A DNA stretch of 64,000 nt from Microscilla marina ATCC 23134 (GTDB taxonomy: Bacteria > Bacteroidota > Bacteroidia > Cytophagales > Microscillaceae). A model generated the notes under the pieces. The model had not been told where the DNA came from, did no database searches, and saw nothing but the letters and a program-made list of their open reading frames with translations. The DNA lies in the NCBI RefSeq assembly GCF_000169175.1, contig NZ_AAWS01000019.1:62001-126000 (forward strand). Reading direction: 5' to 3'. Positions 17,992-26,223 of the stretch are shown here, in pieces (the stretch's first letter is position 1; the number at the start of each line of letters is the position of its first letter). The position numbers were made by a program, and so were the translations under genes.

Positions 17992-18330
17992 ATGAAATTG
18001 ACTAAATATTTTCTCGGATTTTTCTTGGCTTTTGCCCTTACTGTAGCGTTCAATAGCCAAACCCAGGCTCAGTCTACCCCCAAAGTAAAAAAGCGTCAGG
18101 TAAACCAAAAGAAACGTATTCGCAACGGAGTAAAATCTGGGGAGCTTACTAAAAAAGAAGCTGCCAAACTTCGCAAGCAACAAAGAAATGTCAAAGCCAC
18201 CAAACGTGCTGCCAAAGCCGATGGTAAAGTGACCAGAAAAGAACGTAAACAAATTAAACGTAAGCAAAACCGAGCAAGCAAAAATATTAAACGTAAAAAA
18301 CATAATAACCGCAAACGCAAAGGCAATTAA
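17992..18330 (+). CDS. Small, very basic secreted protein
   Basis: 112 residues. Residues 1-28 form a signal peptide (KLTKYFLGFFLAFALTVAFN then QTQAQ). The mature part of about 85 residues is almost only Lys, Arg, Gln, Asn and Ala, with repeated KKR, RKQ and RKERKQIKRK stretches and a segment EAAKLRKQQRNVKATKRAAKADGKVTRKE, cut here as EAAKLRKQ...GKVTRKE, reminiscent of a single degenerate EF-hand-like or helical repeat found in Bacteroidota secreted proteins. Calculated charge must be very positive. Function unknown; it could bind nucleic acid, polysaccharide or cell-surface polyanions. Ends with a textbook terminator, which supports a real gene. Confidence 0.7.
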   Translation: MKLTKYFLGFFLAFALTVAFNSQTQAQSTPKVKKRQVNQKKRIRNGVKSGELTKKEAAKLRKQQRNVKATKRAAKADGKVTRKERKQIKRKQNRASKNIKRKKHNNRKRKGN

Positions 18331-18354
18331 ATCTTTACAGTTTGATTGATCAGA

Positions 18355-18386
18355 AGACCGAAGGTAACAGCTTTCGGTCTTTTTTT
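18355..18386 (+). terminator. Terminator of the small basic protein gene
   Basis: AGACCGAAGG pairs with CTTTCGGTCT (one mismatch) and is followed by a run of T; 24 bp after the stop. Confidence 0.85.
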
Positions 18387-18719
18387 GTTTGTATGATATT
18401 GCCAAAAATGTGTAGGTAACCTTATTACCTGAAATAGGTAAGTGAGTTGGTTGGAAAACACGCTTTACCTTGCAATGCTTTAGAACGATGACAAACATTA
18501 CCAGTGATTAGGTACAGGAAAGAACCAGTGTTTTAAGTATTTGAAATTGAGTATATGAATGTTTTTTTTTATGACTCTATAAAACTTATCATCCAATAAC
18601 TTTCCTGGTTTTTTCTCTTGTAAACATAGTGTTAGCTTCTGTACCTAAAACCTGGCAATTTCGAAGGCAAAATTTAGATGAAAACTGCTTACTTTGCTGC
18701 AAGCAGTTTGAAAACAGGT

Positions 18720-20486
18720 TTACCTCACTACAAAAGGTTTACTTACATGTTGTTTATCTGTAACTACGTGTAAAATATACATGCCTTTGTGTTGCTGAGC
18801 ATTATTCCAGGTAAAGGTTTGCTTACCTGGCAATAGCTTACCTTTGAACACCTGAGCAATTTTTTTACCTTCCATACTCATCACCTGTACTACCCCATAA
18901 GCAGCCTGTGGCACATTGAGTTGCAAATGAATGCGGCCTTGTGAAGGATTGGGGTACAACGTAGTGATAGTGGCAGTATTTTCGGGCGATAAACCTACCG
19001 GATCATCTTTACGGTATTCAAATGCCCCTATGTCAAAAGTGGCACTGTTGGGGCGGTTAAAACCACTAAAATCAGCGTTGACTCCAAAACTTTTAGCTGC
19101 ATCCAAACCTGCATCTATTGCTTTAGACCCCTCCATTAGTTTAAAATTGTTGGCGTTGGCTTCTGGGTTTTTGGCATTGGCAAAATTTACCTCACTTATA
19201 GTAGGAGCAAAAATATTGTTTTTGATAAACTCTTTAGCAGCATCACGTAACTCTTTAGAATTAAAATCTATATAGTTCTCATCAAATCCCTTCCAGAACG
19301 ATTCTTTTTCATATTTGATGTTAGGTGCCACAATCAAGTTGTTATAAAAAATCCGGCGCCAATCAGCTTTTTCGTCCTGTTGTAAGGCAGAAGAAGAGTT
19401 GTAAAAAATACCTGACACTCCTGCTCCAATAATGGTGTTGTTGATAAAGTAATAGCCCTCTCTGAAGTCAAGCCTATGCCTTGACAAACGGTTGTGAGCA
19501 AAAATGCCATGTCGTTCTGAATTGACAATGATGTTGTTATAAAAGAAGGTATCTTGATTAGAAATGATCTGCACTCCTGAGCCCTTGAGTTGATTGGGAT
19601 CATTAGAGTTATTTTTGTAGGCACTGAGTTGGTAAATAAAGTTGGAGTAAAACCTGCCTTTGGTGCCGCCACCAATCGAAAAGCCAAAGTTTTGGAACAG
19701 TTCTTTTTCAGTTCCATAGCCTATCACTGTATTGTTGTATACCCTGGTATCTTGTACAGCAAGGTTGATTTGTATGCCATCCCAACCTGCCCTTTCTATC
19801 AGATTGTTATAAATATGTACTGATTTTAGCAAGTGGGCATACATAGGCTTGCCACTACAGTATTTGTTGGTATTTTCATAACCACCAGTATGACCAATAT
19901 ACATTCCTTCGCCTTCGGTATCGTGAATGTAGCAATCATGTATTTTAAGGTCTTGCAGCGTAAAATTAGGGCGCCAAGTTTCAGCTTTGTTACACTCAGG
20001 GTCAGTTTTTGCCATAATTCCGGCAAACCCAGTGTTTTGTACCTCCACATTTTCTACTTCTATATTGGTAGATAACCCCTTGATATCAACCCCTGTACCC
20101 ACCGCTTTTTGTACTTTAAACCCATATTTTACCGAAGCATCACCTGCTCCAGACAACTTGACATAGCGACTGGCTAAAACCCGGATGCCATCATTTGTCA
20201 CTACCTGCCCTCCACAGTTTTTAATAATCACTGGTGCACCATTGCCCCCTACTATATTAATAATCCGGAGACCGTTATACACCCCAGCTTCAATACACAA
20301 GGTGTTCCCTTGACGTATTTTGTCATAAGGAGGTTGAGTACCGTCTATTTGACTAAAACCATTGACAACATCACTGGGCTTAAACGTAAAGTCGCAACCA
20401 CAGTCTTGTGCAAGGGTAGCCTGTAAACAAAGTAAAGAGAAAAGCGAAAGGAAAAAAAGACGTTGAACATTCTGTATGTGAAACAT
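18720..20486 (-). CDS. Secreted right-handed beta-helix protein with T9SS sorting domain
   Basis: 588 residues from the ATG at 20486, chosen because it begins a clean signal peptide (LFFLSLFSLLCLQATLAQ); the frame opens 11 codons earlier. The mature N-terminus has CGCDFTFKPSDVV and a Cys-containing block, then many parallel beta-helix (PbH1) turns such as NIEVENVEVQNTGFAGI, YNNLIERAGWDGIQI and FYNNIIVNSERHGIF (about 90-400). The C-terminal 80 residues form a type A sorting domain, starting at TLYPNPSQGRIHLQL and ending in FVVR, so the protein should cross the outer membrane by T9SS. The fold is typical of polysaccharide lyases or depolymerases, but catalytic residues cannot be assigned. The gene at 21576 is a close paralogue. 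Confidence 0.88.
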   Translation of the reverse strand: MFHIQNVQRLFFLSLFSLLCLQATLAQDCGCDFTFKPSDVVNGFSQIDGTQPPYDKIRQGNTLCIEAGVYNGLRIINIVGGNGAPVIIKNCGGQVVTNDGIRVLASRYVKLSGAGDASVKYGFKVQKAVGTGVDIKGLSTNIEVENVEVQNTGFAGIMAKTDPECNKAETWRPNFTLQDLKIHDCYIHDTEGEGMYIGHTGGYENTNKYCSGKPMYAHLLKSVHIYNNLIERAGWDGIQINLAVQDTRVYNNTVIGYGTEKELFQNFGFSIGGGTKGRFYSNFIYQLSAYKNNSNDPNQLKGSGVQIISNQDTFFYNNIIVNSERHGIFAHNRLSRHRLDFREGYYFINNTIIGAGVSGIFYNSSSALQQDEKADWRRIFYNNLIVAPNIKYEKESFWKGFDENYIDFNSKELRDAAKEFIKNNIFAPTISEVNFANAKNPEANANNFKLMEGSKAIDAGLDAAKSFGVNADFSGFNRPNSATFDIGAFEYRKDDPVGLSPENTATITTLYPNPSQGRIHLQLNVPQAAYGVVQVMSMEGKKIAQVFKGKLLPGKQTFTWNNAQQHKGMYILHVVTDKQHVSKPFVVR

Positions 20487-21150
20487 GACGTTTTCTTGAT
20501 GCAAGAACTGCCAAACCACCTTATGTCATATTCTATACCTCAATATTGCTTAACAAAACACATAGCAATGCTATCTGGTGATAGTTTTCACTATTTTTGG
20601 TGCAGCAATATGTAATTAAAATTCAGGTAATTTTTTTTTGTGATAAATGCACAAAAAAAGAAGAGGTTTAATATAAAATTCATCAGGCGCAAAACAGTTC
20701 TTTTGTGATTAGGATACTTAAGTATAGTTTTAGGTTGTTAATTCTGCAAGCAATGTGTTTTCAACCAAAATAACGAATATAAGAGCAACTTGTTCTTAAA
20801 AACACTCCTAAATACTTAGAGATGTGCTTTTTTATGGCAGAGTGTATTACGAGGAGTGTTGGTTGTGATATATGACTACTTAAATCGTTTTTTGACGATG
20901 AAAATAGAGGTAAGGTGTGTGTCCGGTTGTGTATGAAAGCAAATAATTAGAAAGGTTAGTTCATCAACTTTATATTGATAAGCCCTATTATTGGGGTAGG
21001 GTGCCAGGCTTACTTTTAAACCGTCTCTCAACCTGATTGTATAAAAAGTAAATGAAGCAAATTTTTATAGCGTATTAAAGCTACCCCCCTAAACAGTAGA
21101 ACCCCAACAGTACTCTACCCTACTATTTTTCACCCTGATTTGTGTCTCCA

Positions 21151-21208
21151 CAACCGAGTTTACGAGTCCTTAGATGCCGATAAATATCGGTGCTCAGCAA
21201 AGCTAAAT
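21151..21208 (-). repeat. R1 mini-element, copy 4 (inverted)
   Basis: Read on the minus strand, the core at 21165-21192 is CACCGATATTTATCGG then CATCTAAGGACT, with the same flanks CTTTGCTGAG and ACTCG...CTCGGTT as copy 1. The similarity thus covers about 56 bp and defines the unit. The T-to-C change in the right arm and changes in the loop leave the CCGAT/ATCGG pairing intact. Confidence 0.75.
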
Positions 21209-21267
21209 CAAACCATCCACAAGCCTAAAAAACGACTTATTTTAGAGTTTCGATCGGTTGGTGAAAA

Positions 21268-21436
21268 CACCATAGCCGTCAGGTTAAGAGAAGTATAATA
21301 AAAAATGTAGAAAATTCACTCAAAAATACCGTCACCGCCTCAGCCAGTGTCCCCACGCGCTGATCGAATCGCCAAAACTTGGTCACTGAAAGATGTTTTA
21401 CGGAGTGAAAAAAATAGTAGCCTGACGGCTATGGTG
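21268..21436. repeat. 169-bp segment bounded by a 16-bp perfect inverted repeat
   Basis: CACCATAGCCGTCAGG at 21268-21283 and its exact complement CCTGACGGCTATGGTG at 21421-21436; CGGTTG blocks outside both arms extend the symmetry imperfectly. The interior has no coding sequence. This is the layout of a MITE or decayed insertion sequence; no target duplication was recognised. Confidence 0.5.
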
Positions 21437-21575
21437 AAAACACACAACCGAGGCGAGGACGGTACTTTTTTAAAAACCGAAGCTACATTTTACTGTGTTG
21501 AGCTCAACGAAGTTAAAAGCTGGGTAGAGTACCCCAACAGTTGTAATGCATACACCCCAAGGAAGTTGTGTAACA

Positions 21576-23303
21576 TTAGATCATAATAAATTTACTCGTA
21601 TTATAGTTTCCTATTGTAACATTAATTCTATAAAATCCCCGGCGGGCATTATTCCAATTAAAAACACGTTGCCCAGCCCTTAAATAACCACTGAACAACT
21701 GGTGTACTTGCTGTCCACCTATTCTTTCTATCTTAATAAACCCTTTGCCTGATAACTTAAAATTACATTTAAAGCTTACTCTATTTCCTGCTTTGTTGGC
21801 AAAAATGAACACTTTTGCCTGGTTGCGTCCGCTGTACTCAAACGCCCCTGCATCAGGTTTTCCCCCTGTACCTCGACTTACCCCATTAAAGTCAGTACTA
21901 AACCCAAAGCTACGAGTATTGCCACGCCCAGCATTAATACCCTGAGCACCCTTTGTCAAACGGTAATTGTTGGCGTCAATGACCAGGTTGTTAGCACTGG
22001 CAAATCTTGCTTGTTGAGCACTTGCTATCAATACATTTTTTTGTATGCTGGCTTTGGCATTGTCTCGCATAGCCTTACTGTTGAAATCTATGTAATTTTC
22101 GTTCATTCCTTTCCAGGTACGGGTTTTATGGTGGGCAGCACGTGGGGCAACAACTAAGTTATTGAAAAATATTCGTTTCCAGTTGAGCTTTTCGTCTTTT
22201 TGGTTAGTAGATGCCGAATTATAAAATATACTTGACAAACGTGCCCCTACCAAGGTATTGTTCAGGAAGTAGTAGCCTTCCTTAAAATTGAGCATTCGAC
22301 GAGACAAACGATTATGAATGAAAATAGCGTGGCGTTCAGAGTTTACAATCACATTGTTGTAAAAGAAAGTATCTCCGTTAGAAATAATTTGAATTCCTGA
22401 ACCTTTGAGTTGGTAAGGGTTACGTGCCTGGCTTTTAAAAGAGTTGAGCTGATAAATAAAGTTCGAGTAAAACCTTCCCTTAGTACCACCACCTATCGAC
22501 CAGCCAAAGTTTTGATGGGCTCTCTTTTGTGTACCATACCCTATCACTGTGTTACGATAGACCCTTACATCTTGTACTGCAAGATTTAACTGAAAACCAT
22601 CCCAACCTGTGCGTACAATGATATTATCATAAATGCGTACTGATTTAAACAAATGCCCAAATATTTGACGTCCTCCACAACGACGGTTAGATTTTTCATA
22701 CCCTCCGGTATACCCTATATACATCCCTTCACCGTGGGTGTCATGAATATAACAATCGTGTATCTTTAGGTTATAAAAGGTAAAGTTCTTACGCCAGGTT
22801 TTAGGTTTGTTACATTGAGGGTCTGTTTTTGCCATAATGCCGGCAAATCCGGTATTTTGCACCTCTACATTTTCTACCTCTACATCCGACGATAAGCCCT
22901 TGATATCTAGTCCTGTGCCTTTAGCCCGGTTGATTTTTATCCCATATTTTACCGAAAAGTGTCCAGCTCCCGAAATCTTAAGGTAACGACTGCTTAATAC
23001 TGTAATACCGTTGTTGGTAGTTACTTTTCCCCCACAGTTTTTGATAGTAATAGGTTTACCTTTACTTCCCCTGAAGTTTACAAACCTCAACTCTTGATAG
23101 TTACCCGATGGAATACATAAGGTGCCCCCTGTGTGTAGTCGGTTATAAGGCGCCTTGCGTCCATCAAGAATATTTATTCCTCTTGGATTGTTGGTTTTAA
23201 AAGTAAGGGTACAGCCACAGTTTTGACCTCGCGAAGTGCTGTAGTTGATCATAGATAAAGTTATGATCAGTAATAGATACTTTGAAGCTTTGCAGTAATA
23301 CAT
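21576..23303 (-). CDS. Secreted right-handed beta-helix protein, paralogue, degenerate C-terminal domain
   Basis: 575 residues with a signal peptide (YLLLIITLSMINYSTSRGQ). It aligns along its whole length with the protein at 18720: same CGCTLTF start, same NGITVLSSRYLKISGAG, VENVEVQNTGFAGIMAKTDP and GGGTKGRFYSNFIYQL blocks. The two are a tandem duplication that has diverged strongly in basic residues; this copy is richer in Arg and Lys. Its C-terminal domain (from about 500) keeps the beta-sandwich pattern (VFNWNNARRGFYRINV) but has lost the YPNP-type motif that opens the sorting domain of the other copy, so export by T9SS is less certain. Likely outer surface or extracellular, substrate unknown. 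Confidence 0.85.
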   Translation of the reverse strand: MYYCKASKYLLLIITLSMINYSTSRGQNCGCTLTFKTNNPRGINILDGRKAPYNRLHTGGTLCIPSGNYQELRFVNFRGSKGKPITIKNCGGKVTTNNGITVLSSRYLKISGAGHFSVKYGIKINRAKGTGLDIKGLSSDVEVENVEVQNTGFAGIMAKTDPQCNKPKTWRKNFTFYNLKIHDCYIHDTHGEGMYIGYTGGYEKSNRRCGGRQIFGHLFKSVRIYDNIIVRTGWDGFQLNLAVQDVRVYRNTVIGYGTQKRAHQNFGWSIGGGTKGRFYSNFIYQLNSFKSQARNPYQLKGSGIQIISNGDTFFYNNVIVNSERHAIFIHNRLSRRMLNFKEGYYFLNNTLVGARLSSIFYNSASTNQKDEKLNWKRIFFNNLVVAPRAAHHKTRTWKGMNENYIDFNSKAMRDNAKASIQKNVLIASAQQARFASANNLVIDANNYRLTKGAQGINAGRGNTRSFGFSTDFNGVSRGTGGKPDAGAFEYSGRNQAKVFIFANKAGNRVSFKCNFKLSGKGFIKIERIGGQQVHQLFSGYLRAGQRVFNWNNARRGFYRINVTIGNYNTSKFIMI

Positions 23304-23512
23304 GAAACCTAGGGTTGTGAGTAAAATATAGTGGAAGCTGACTGTGAGTAGATATAAATGTGAATTTACGATTCATTTATGGATTTACGAACTTTTAGGA
23401 GGCTAAACGATGCTTAATCATTGGAGATGATGCATGATATTAAGACGAGGTAAGGGTTTTGGAATAGTCTGTTTATGGGTACTTTAGTAGAATGACTCAG
23501 GTAGGGGAGGGG

Positions 23513-23545
23513 CAACAAAAAAACCCGTTTGATAAAAACGGGTTT
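23513..23545 (-). terminator. Terminator of the rpsU-xer-hpf operon
   Basis: AAACCCGTTT (23521-23530) and AAACGGGTTT (23536-23545) pair; on the minus strand the stem is followed by a run of seven T. It lies 22 bp after the hpf stop. Confidence 0.85.
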
Positions 23546-23566
23546 CTTGATAAAATTTTATACCGA

Positions 23567-23869
23567 TTAATAGTTGAGTTTTTTCTCTTTGTGTTTTTTC
23601 AACTGTCTTCTAAGGCTTTCAACTGCCTGATCGGTAGCTGCTTCGAATGAAGTAGCGTGTTCTTTGGTAAATAGAATAGTTCCGGGAATATTCAGTTTTA
23701 TCTCTATTACTTTATTATCATAACGGTGTTCATTTTTTTCCAGTCGAAGAAATACTTCACCGTCTATAATTCGGTCGTAAAAAGTTTCCAGTTTGTTGGC
23801 TTTTTGCTCTATAAATTCTGTGAGCTTGGGGTCCGCATTGAAATGTACGGAATGAAATTGTAGTTTCAT
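23567..23869 (-). CDS. hpf: Short ribosome hibernation promoting factor
   Basis: 100 residues, the short HPF/RaiA form. The beta-alpha-beta-beta-beta-alpha pattern is visible: LQFHSVHFNADPKLTEFIEQKANKLETFYDRI, then EVFLRLEKNEHRYDNKVIEIKLNIPG, then the helix FEAATDQAVESLRRQLKKHKEKK. Binds the decoding centre of the small subunit and stabilises inactive ribosomes in stationary phase. It is the last gene of a minus-strand set with a tyrosine recombinase (24-bp gap) and ribosomal protein S21, an order common in Bacteroidota. Confidence 0.93.
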   Translation of the reverse strand: MKLQFHSVHFNADPKLTEFIEQKANKLETFYDRIIDGEVFLRLEKNEHRYDNKVIEIKLNIPGTILFTKEHATSFEAATDQAVESLRRQLKKHKEKKLNY

Positions 23870-23893
23870 AAGCTATTTGTTTAATTGTTAAAC

Positions 23894-24784
23894 CTATGCT
23901 TTAGGGTGTGCTTGATTAAATATTTCTTTAATTTGATCAAGCGAATTATGGGAGTATGCCTGAGTAGTACTTAATGTAGTATGTCCAAGCATATCCTTTA
24001 CTTCATGTAAATCAGCCCCTTTGTTTAGCAGATGCGTAGCAAAAGAGTGCCTCAGTACATGTGGACTCTTTTTTTCCTGATCAGTAATCAGCTGAAGATA
24101 CTTTTTTACAGTACGATAAATTAACATAGGGTAAGCAGGCTTGCCCTCATCTGTAACCAATACGTGGTTATGTACTAGTTTGCCATAAGTTTGTTGCTTA
24201 CTTTTTTCATATTGCTGTAAAAGGTCAAGCAACGGTTTGGCTACAGAAATGTTTCTCTCTTTCTCTTTTTTTAGATTATTTTTTTCTGGTATTCTAATCC
24301 TTAATTTTTGAAAGTCAACATGTTGAATTTGCAGGTTAATCAGCTCAGAAAGACGCATACCTGTGCCATAGAGTATTTCTATAGTAAACTTGTCTCGCAA
24401 ACCTTCAATACCTGCGGGGTATTGTACTGTATTGAGTAACTGCAGCATTTTTTCCTCTTCCACAAAAATAGGTGCTTTTTTGGGCACTTTCATTGGTTTG
24501 AGGCGTTGTGCAGGATTTTTCTTAATAAATCCTTGATTTTGTAAGTATTTGTAAAATGATTTGAGGGTGGCAATTTTTCTATTGATAGAGGTGACGTTGG
24601 CTTTCTCTTCAGTAAGTTGCAGCACCCATGATCTAATCATGTTATGATCGGCGTGTTCAGGCTCTTCTAGCCGGTGTATTTCCTGAAGATAGGTAGAAAA
24701 TTGCTGGAGATCGTGATTGTAAGAAGTAATAGTGTTTTGGCTATATCTTTTAGCTAATATATGCTTCAAAAAGGATTTTATCAT
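23894..24784 (-). CDS. xerC: Tyrosine recombinase of the XerC/XerD type
   Basis: 296 residues, the usual Xer length. The N-terminal SAM-like DNA-binding domain covers about 1-85 and the catalytic domain about 105-290. Active-site residues: R144 in GTGMRLSEL, a Lys near 172, H242 and R245 in [13 protein letters not shown]268 in [10 protein letters not shown], and the nucleophile Y277 in QAYSH. Xer proteins resolve chromosome dimers at dif with FtsK. The location between rpsU and hpf is the usual chromosomal place in Bacteroidota, arguing for a housekeeping Xer rather than a phage integrase. XerC versus XerD cannot be decided from sequence alone. Confidence 0.9.
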   Translation of the reverse strand: MIKSFLKHILAKRYSQNTITSYNHDLQQFSTYLQEIHRLEEPEHADHNMIRSWVLQLTEEKANVTSINRKIATLKSFYKYLQNQGFIKKNPAQRLKPMKVPKKAPIFVEEEKMLQLLNTVQYPAGIEGLRDKFTIEILYGTGMRLSELINLQIQHVDFQKLRIRIPEKNNLKKEKERNISVAKPLLDLLQQYEKSKQQTYGKLVHNHVLVTDEGKPAYPMLIYRTVKKYLQLITDQEKKSPHVLRHSFATHLLNKGADLHEVKDMLGHTTLSTTQAYSHNSLDQIKEIFNQAHPKA

Positions 24785-24869
24785 ACAAATCTATTGTTAT
24801 CCCTGCGAAATCTTTCGATGACCCTATTACTAAGTATAGGTCATAAACCCCTTTCGGAAATTAGTTAAG

Positions 24870-24916
24870 AAAAACCTACATTATCCCAAAAATATCACAT
24901 TAGGAACAATGTAGGT
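24870..24916 (-). terminator. Attenuator-like terminator between rpsU and the Xer gene
   Basis: On the minus strand AATGTAGG-type arms at 24908-24916 and 24874-24882 (ACCTACATT/AATGTAGGT) form a 9-bp stem with a 25-nt loop, followed by TTTTTCTT. It would end most rpsU transcripts and leave the recombinase and hpf to read-through or to another promoter. Confidence 0.65.
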
Positions 24917-24964
24917 GACTTAACATAAACATAACAATAAAATTTTAGACTAGCAAGGAAATTA

Positions 24965-25162
24965 CTAAGAATTATTTTCCTTATCAGCCATGTGTTGACG
25001 GTAACGAGCACGCAAAACTTCGTTGCGACGAGCCACAGAACCTTTTTCAAAATAGCTGCGTTTTCTGATTTCTTTAAGAACGCCTGTGCGCTCAAATTTC
25101 TTTTTAAAGCGTTTTAACGCCTTGTCGATAGATTCGTTTTCTTTAACGTTGATAATAATCAT
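24965..25162 (-). CDS. rpsU: Small ribosomal subunit protein bS21
   Basis: 65 residues from the ATG at 25162, giving MIIINVKENESIDKALKRF; the open frame starts 18 codons earlier but that extension is foreign to the family. The Arg/Lys-rich RSYFEKGSVARRNEVLRARYRQH tail is typical. bS21 sits beside the anti-Shine-Dalgarno end of 16S rRNA. Only AT-rich sequence lies directly before the start; GGAG is present 35 nt upstream, too far to serve as a Shine-Dalgarno. A near-perfect promoter lies at 25214-25244. Confidence 0.95.
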   Translation of the reverse strand: MIIINVKENESIDKALKRFKKKFERTGVLKEIRKRSYFEKGSVARRNEVLRARYRQHMADKENNS

Positions 25163-25213
25163 ACTAAAATTATATAAAATGGTTGTTTTGGGTGAATCTC
25201 CAAAATAGAGGCG

Positions 25214-25244
25214 CAAAGATATAAAAAAACTATTTATTCCTCAA
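25214..25244 (-). promoter_or_regulatory. Bacteroidota-type promoter of rpsU
   Basis: On the minus strand TTG (25244-25242), exactly 20 bp, then TATCTTTG (25221-25214). Same geometry as the promoters at 15329 and 60918. The expected start gives a leader of about 45 nt. Confidence 0.75.
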
Positions 25245-25371
25245 TAGTCTTTCAGTATTATGTGGGCTAAATTACAAGAGATTCGTTTTTTTTATAAAAA
25301 AACGTCATTTATAAACTGTTTTGGAGATATTGAGCCTTGGAAAATTAATCATTACTTAAATAAGCAGCGTC

Positions 25372-26010
25372 ATGAAAACACCTCCAACGATAATTTTAAC
25401 GTCAGTAGAGCCTGGTTTGGCGTATGCCTGGGAGCAAATATGTGGTGATTTGAAAAACGTAGAAATAGTGCAAGGTTCTATTCTTAATGTCAACTGTGAG
25501 GCTGTAGTGAGCCCTGCCAATAGTTTTGGGTTTATGGATGGAGGGATAGATGCATTGTATACCCGATATTTTGGAGAACAGTTACAGGAGCGTTTGCAGC
25601 AATTGATTCGAGAGAAACACCATGGAGAGCTGTTGGTAGGCAGCGCAGCTATTGCGCCCACTCAAAATCAACAAATTCCTTATTTGATTGCTGCCCCTAC
25701 CATGCGGGTGCCTATGGTACTCAACAATTCAGTAAACCCTTACCTTGCAGCCAGAGCTGTATTGTTGTTAATATTGAATGGTAGTTTTCCTGATGGACAA
25801 CCGATTGCTGATGTAGTCAAAAGGATGGCGTTTCCCGGATTGGGTACAGGAGTAGGGCAAGTGAGTTTTAGTACTTGTTCTGCTCAAGTAAGACAAGCCA
25901 TTGAAGAAGTATGCTTTGATAGGGGGCAGTTTCCTGAAAGTTGGGTAGAGGCAAGTCAGCGACATCAGGCTTTGTATGGTCAAAGCTTCAGAGATTTACA
26001 GCGAGATTAA
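25372..26010 (+). CDS. Macro-domain protein
   Basis: 212 residues. After a short N-terminal part, VEIVQGSILNVNCEAVVSPANSFGFMDGGIDALYTRYFG (about 31-69) is the ADP-ribose-binding start of a macro domain (D-I-x7-D replaced by GSILNVNCEAVV, then AN-S-GxMxGGID), and MAFPGLGTGVGQVS (about 149-162) is the second phosphate-binding loop. Macro domains bind or hydrolyse ADP-ribose, O-acetyl-ADP-ribose or ADP-ribosyl groups on proteins or nucleic acid. Single-domain and soluble. No ADP-ribosyltransferase neighbour is visible, so substrate is open. Monocistronic, followed by a 10-bp perfect hairpin. Confidence 0.83.
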   Translation: MKTPPTIILTSVEPGLAYAWEQICGDLKNVEIVQGSILNVNCEAVVSPANSFGFMDGGIDALYTRYFGEQLQERLQQLIREKHHGELLVGSAAIAPTQNQQIPYLIAAPTMRVPMVLNNSVNPYLAARAVLLLILNGSFPDGQPIADVVKRMAFPGLGTGVGQVSFSTCSAQVRQAIEEVCFDRGQFPESWVEASQRHQALYGQSFRDLQRD

Positions 26011-26019
26011 TAAAAAAAT

Positions 26020-26045
26020 ATTGCCGTATTACAGCATACGGCAAT
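26020..26045. terminator. Hairpin between the macro-domain and M48 genes
   Basis: ATTGCCGTAT and ATACGGCAAT form a perfect 10-bp stem. The T-rich side (TATTTTTTTA) is on the minus strand, so it would stop minus-strand read-through from the peptidase gene better than plus-strand transcripts. Confidence 0.6.
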
Positions 26046-26223
26046 GTTAGGACTGACTCAAGGGTTGAAGTGGGAATAAAATTTATTGAAATAGTAGAAT
26101 AGTTCAAGGCGCTAAAAATGAGCATCATTCGCTTTTTGAATTTTGTGAGCTACCTGAGTTTTTCGCAACGAATCAGAGCAACACCATTCCATAAATATAT
26201 CCCTAAATTTGGCTTTGACTCAA

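Larger units (their letters stand above)
20487..21575. other. 1.1-kb gap with inverted repeats and an R1 copy
   Basis: No gene supported; a 79-codon frame at 21347-21586 lacks any recognisable feature and ends inside the neighbouring gene. The gap separates the two beta-helix paralogues and contains an R1 element in inverse orientation and a 16-bp inverted repeat (21268-21283 and 21421-21436). CCCCAACAG occurs twice (about 21102 and 21532) beside oppositely oriented GGGTAGAGTA blocks, suggesting decayed mobile DNA. Confidence 0.5.

Noticed and set aside
21347-21586. 79-codon frame between the beta-helix genes
   Set aside because: Overlaps an inverted repeat, ends inside the neighbouring gene, and shows no recognisable feature.
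23894-24784. Tyrosine recombinase as integrase of a mobile island
   Set aside because: It lies in the rpsU-hpf operon with normal Xer length and active site, the usual chromosomal location in Bacteroidota.
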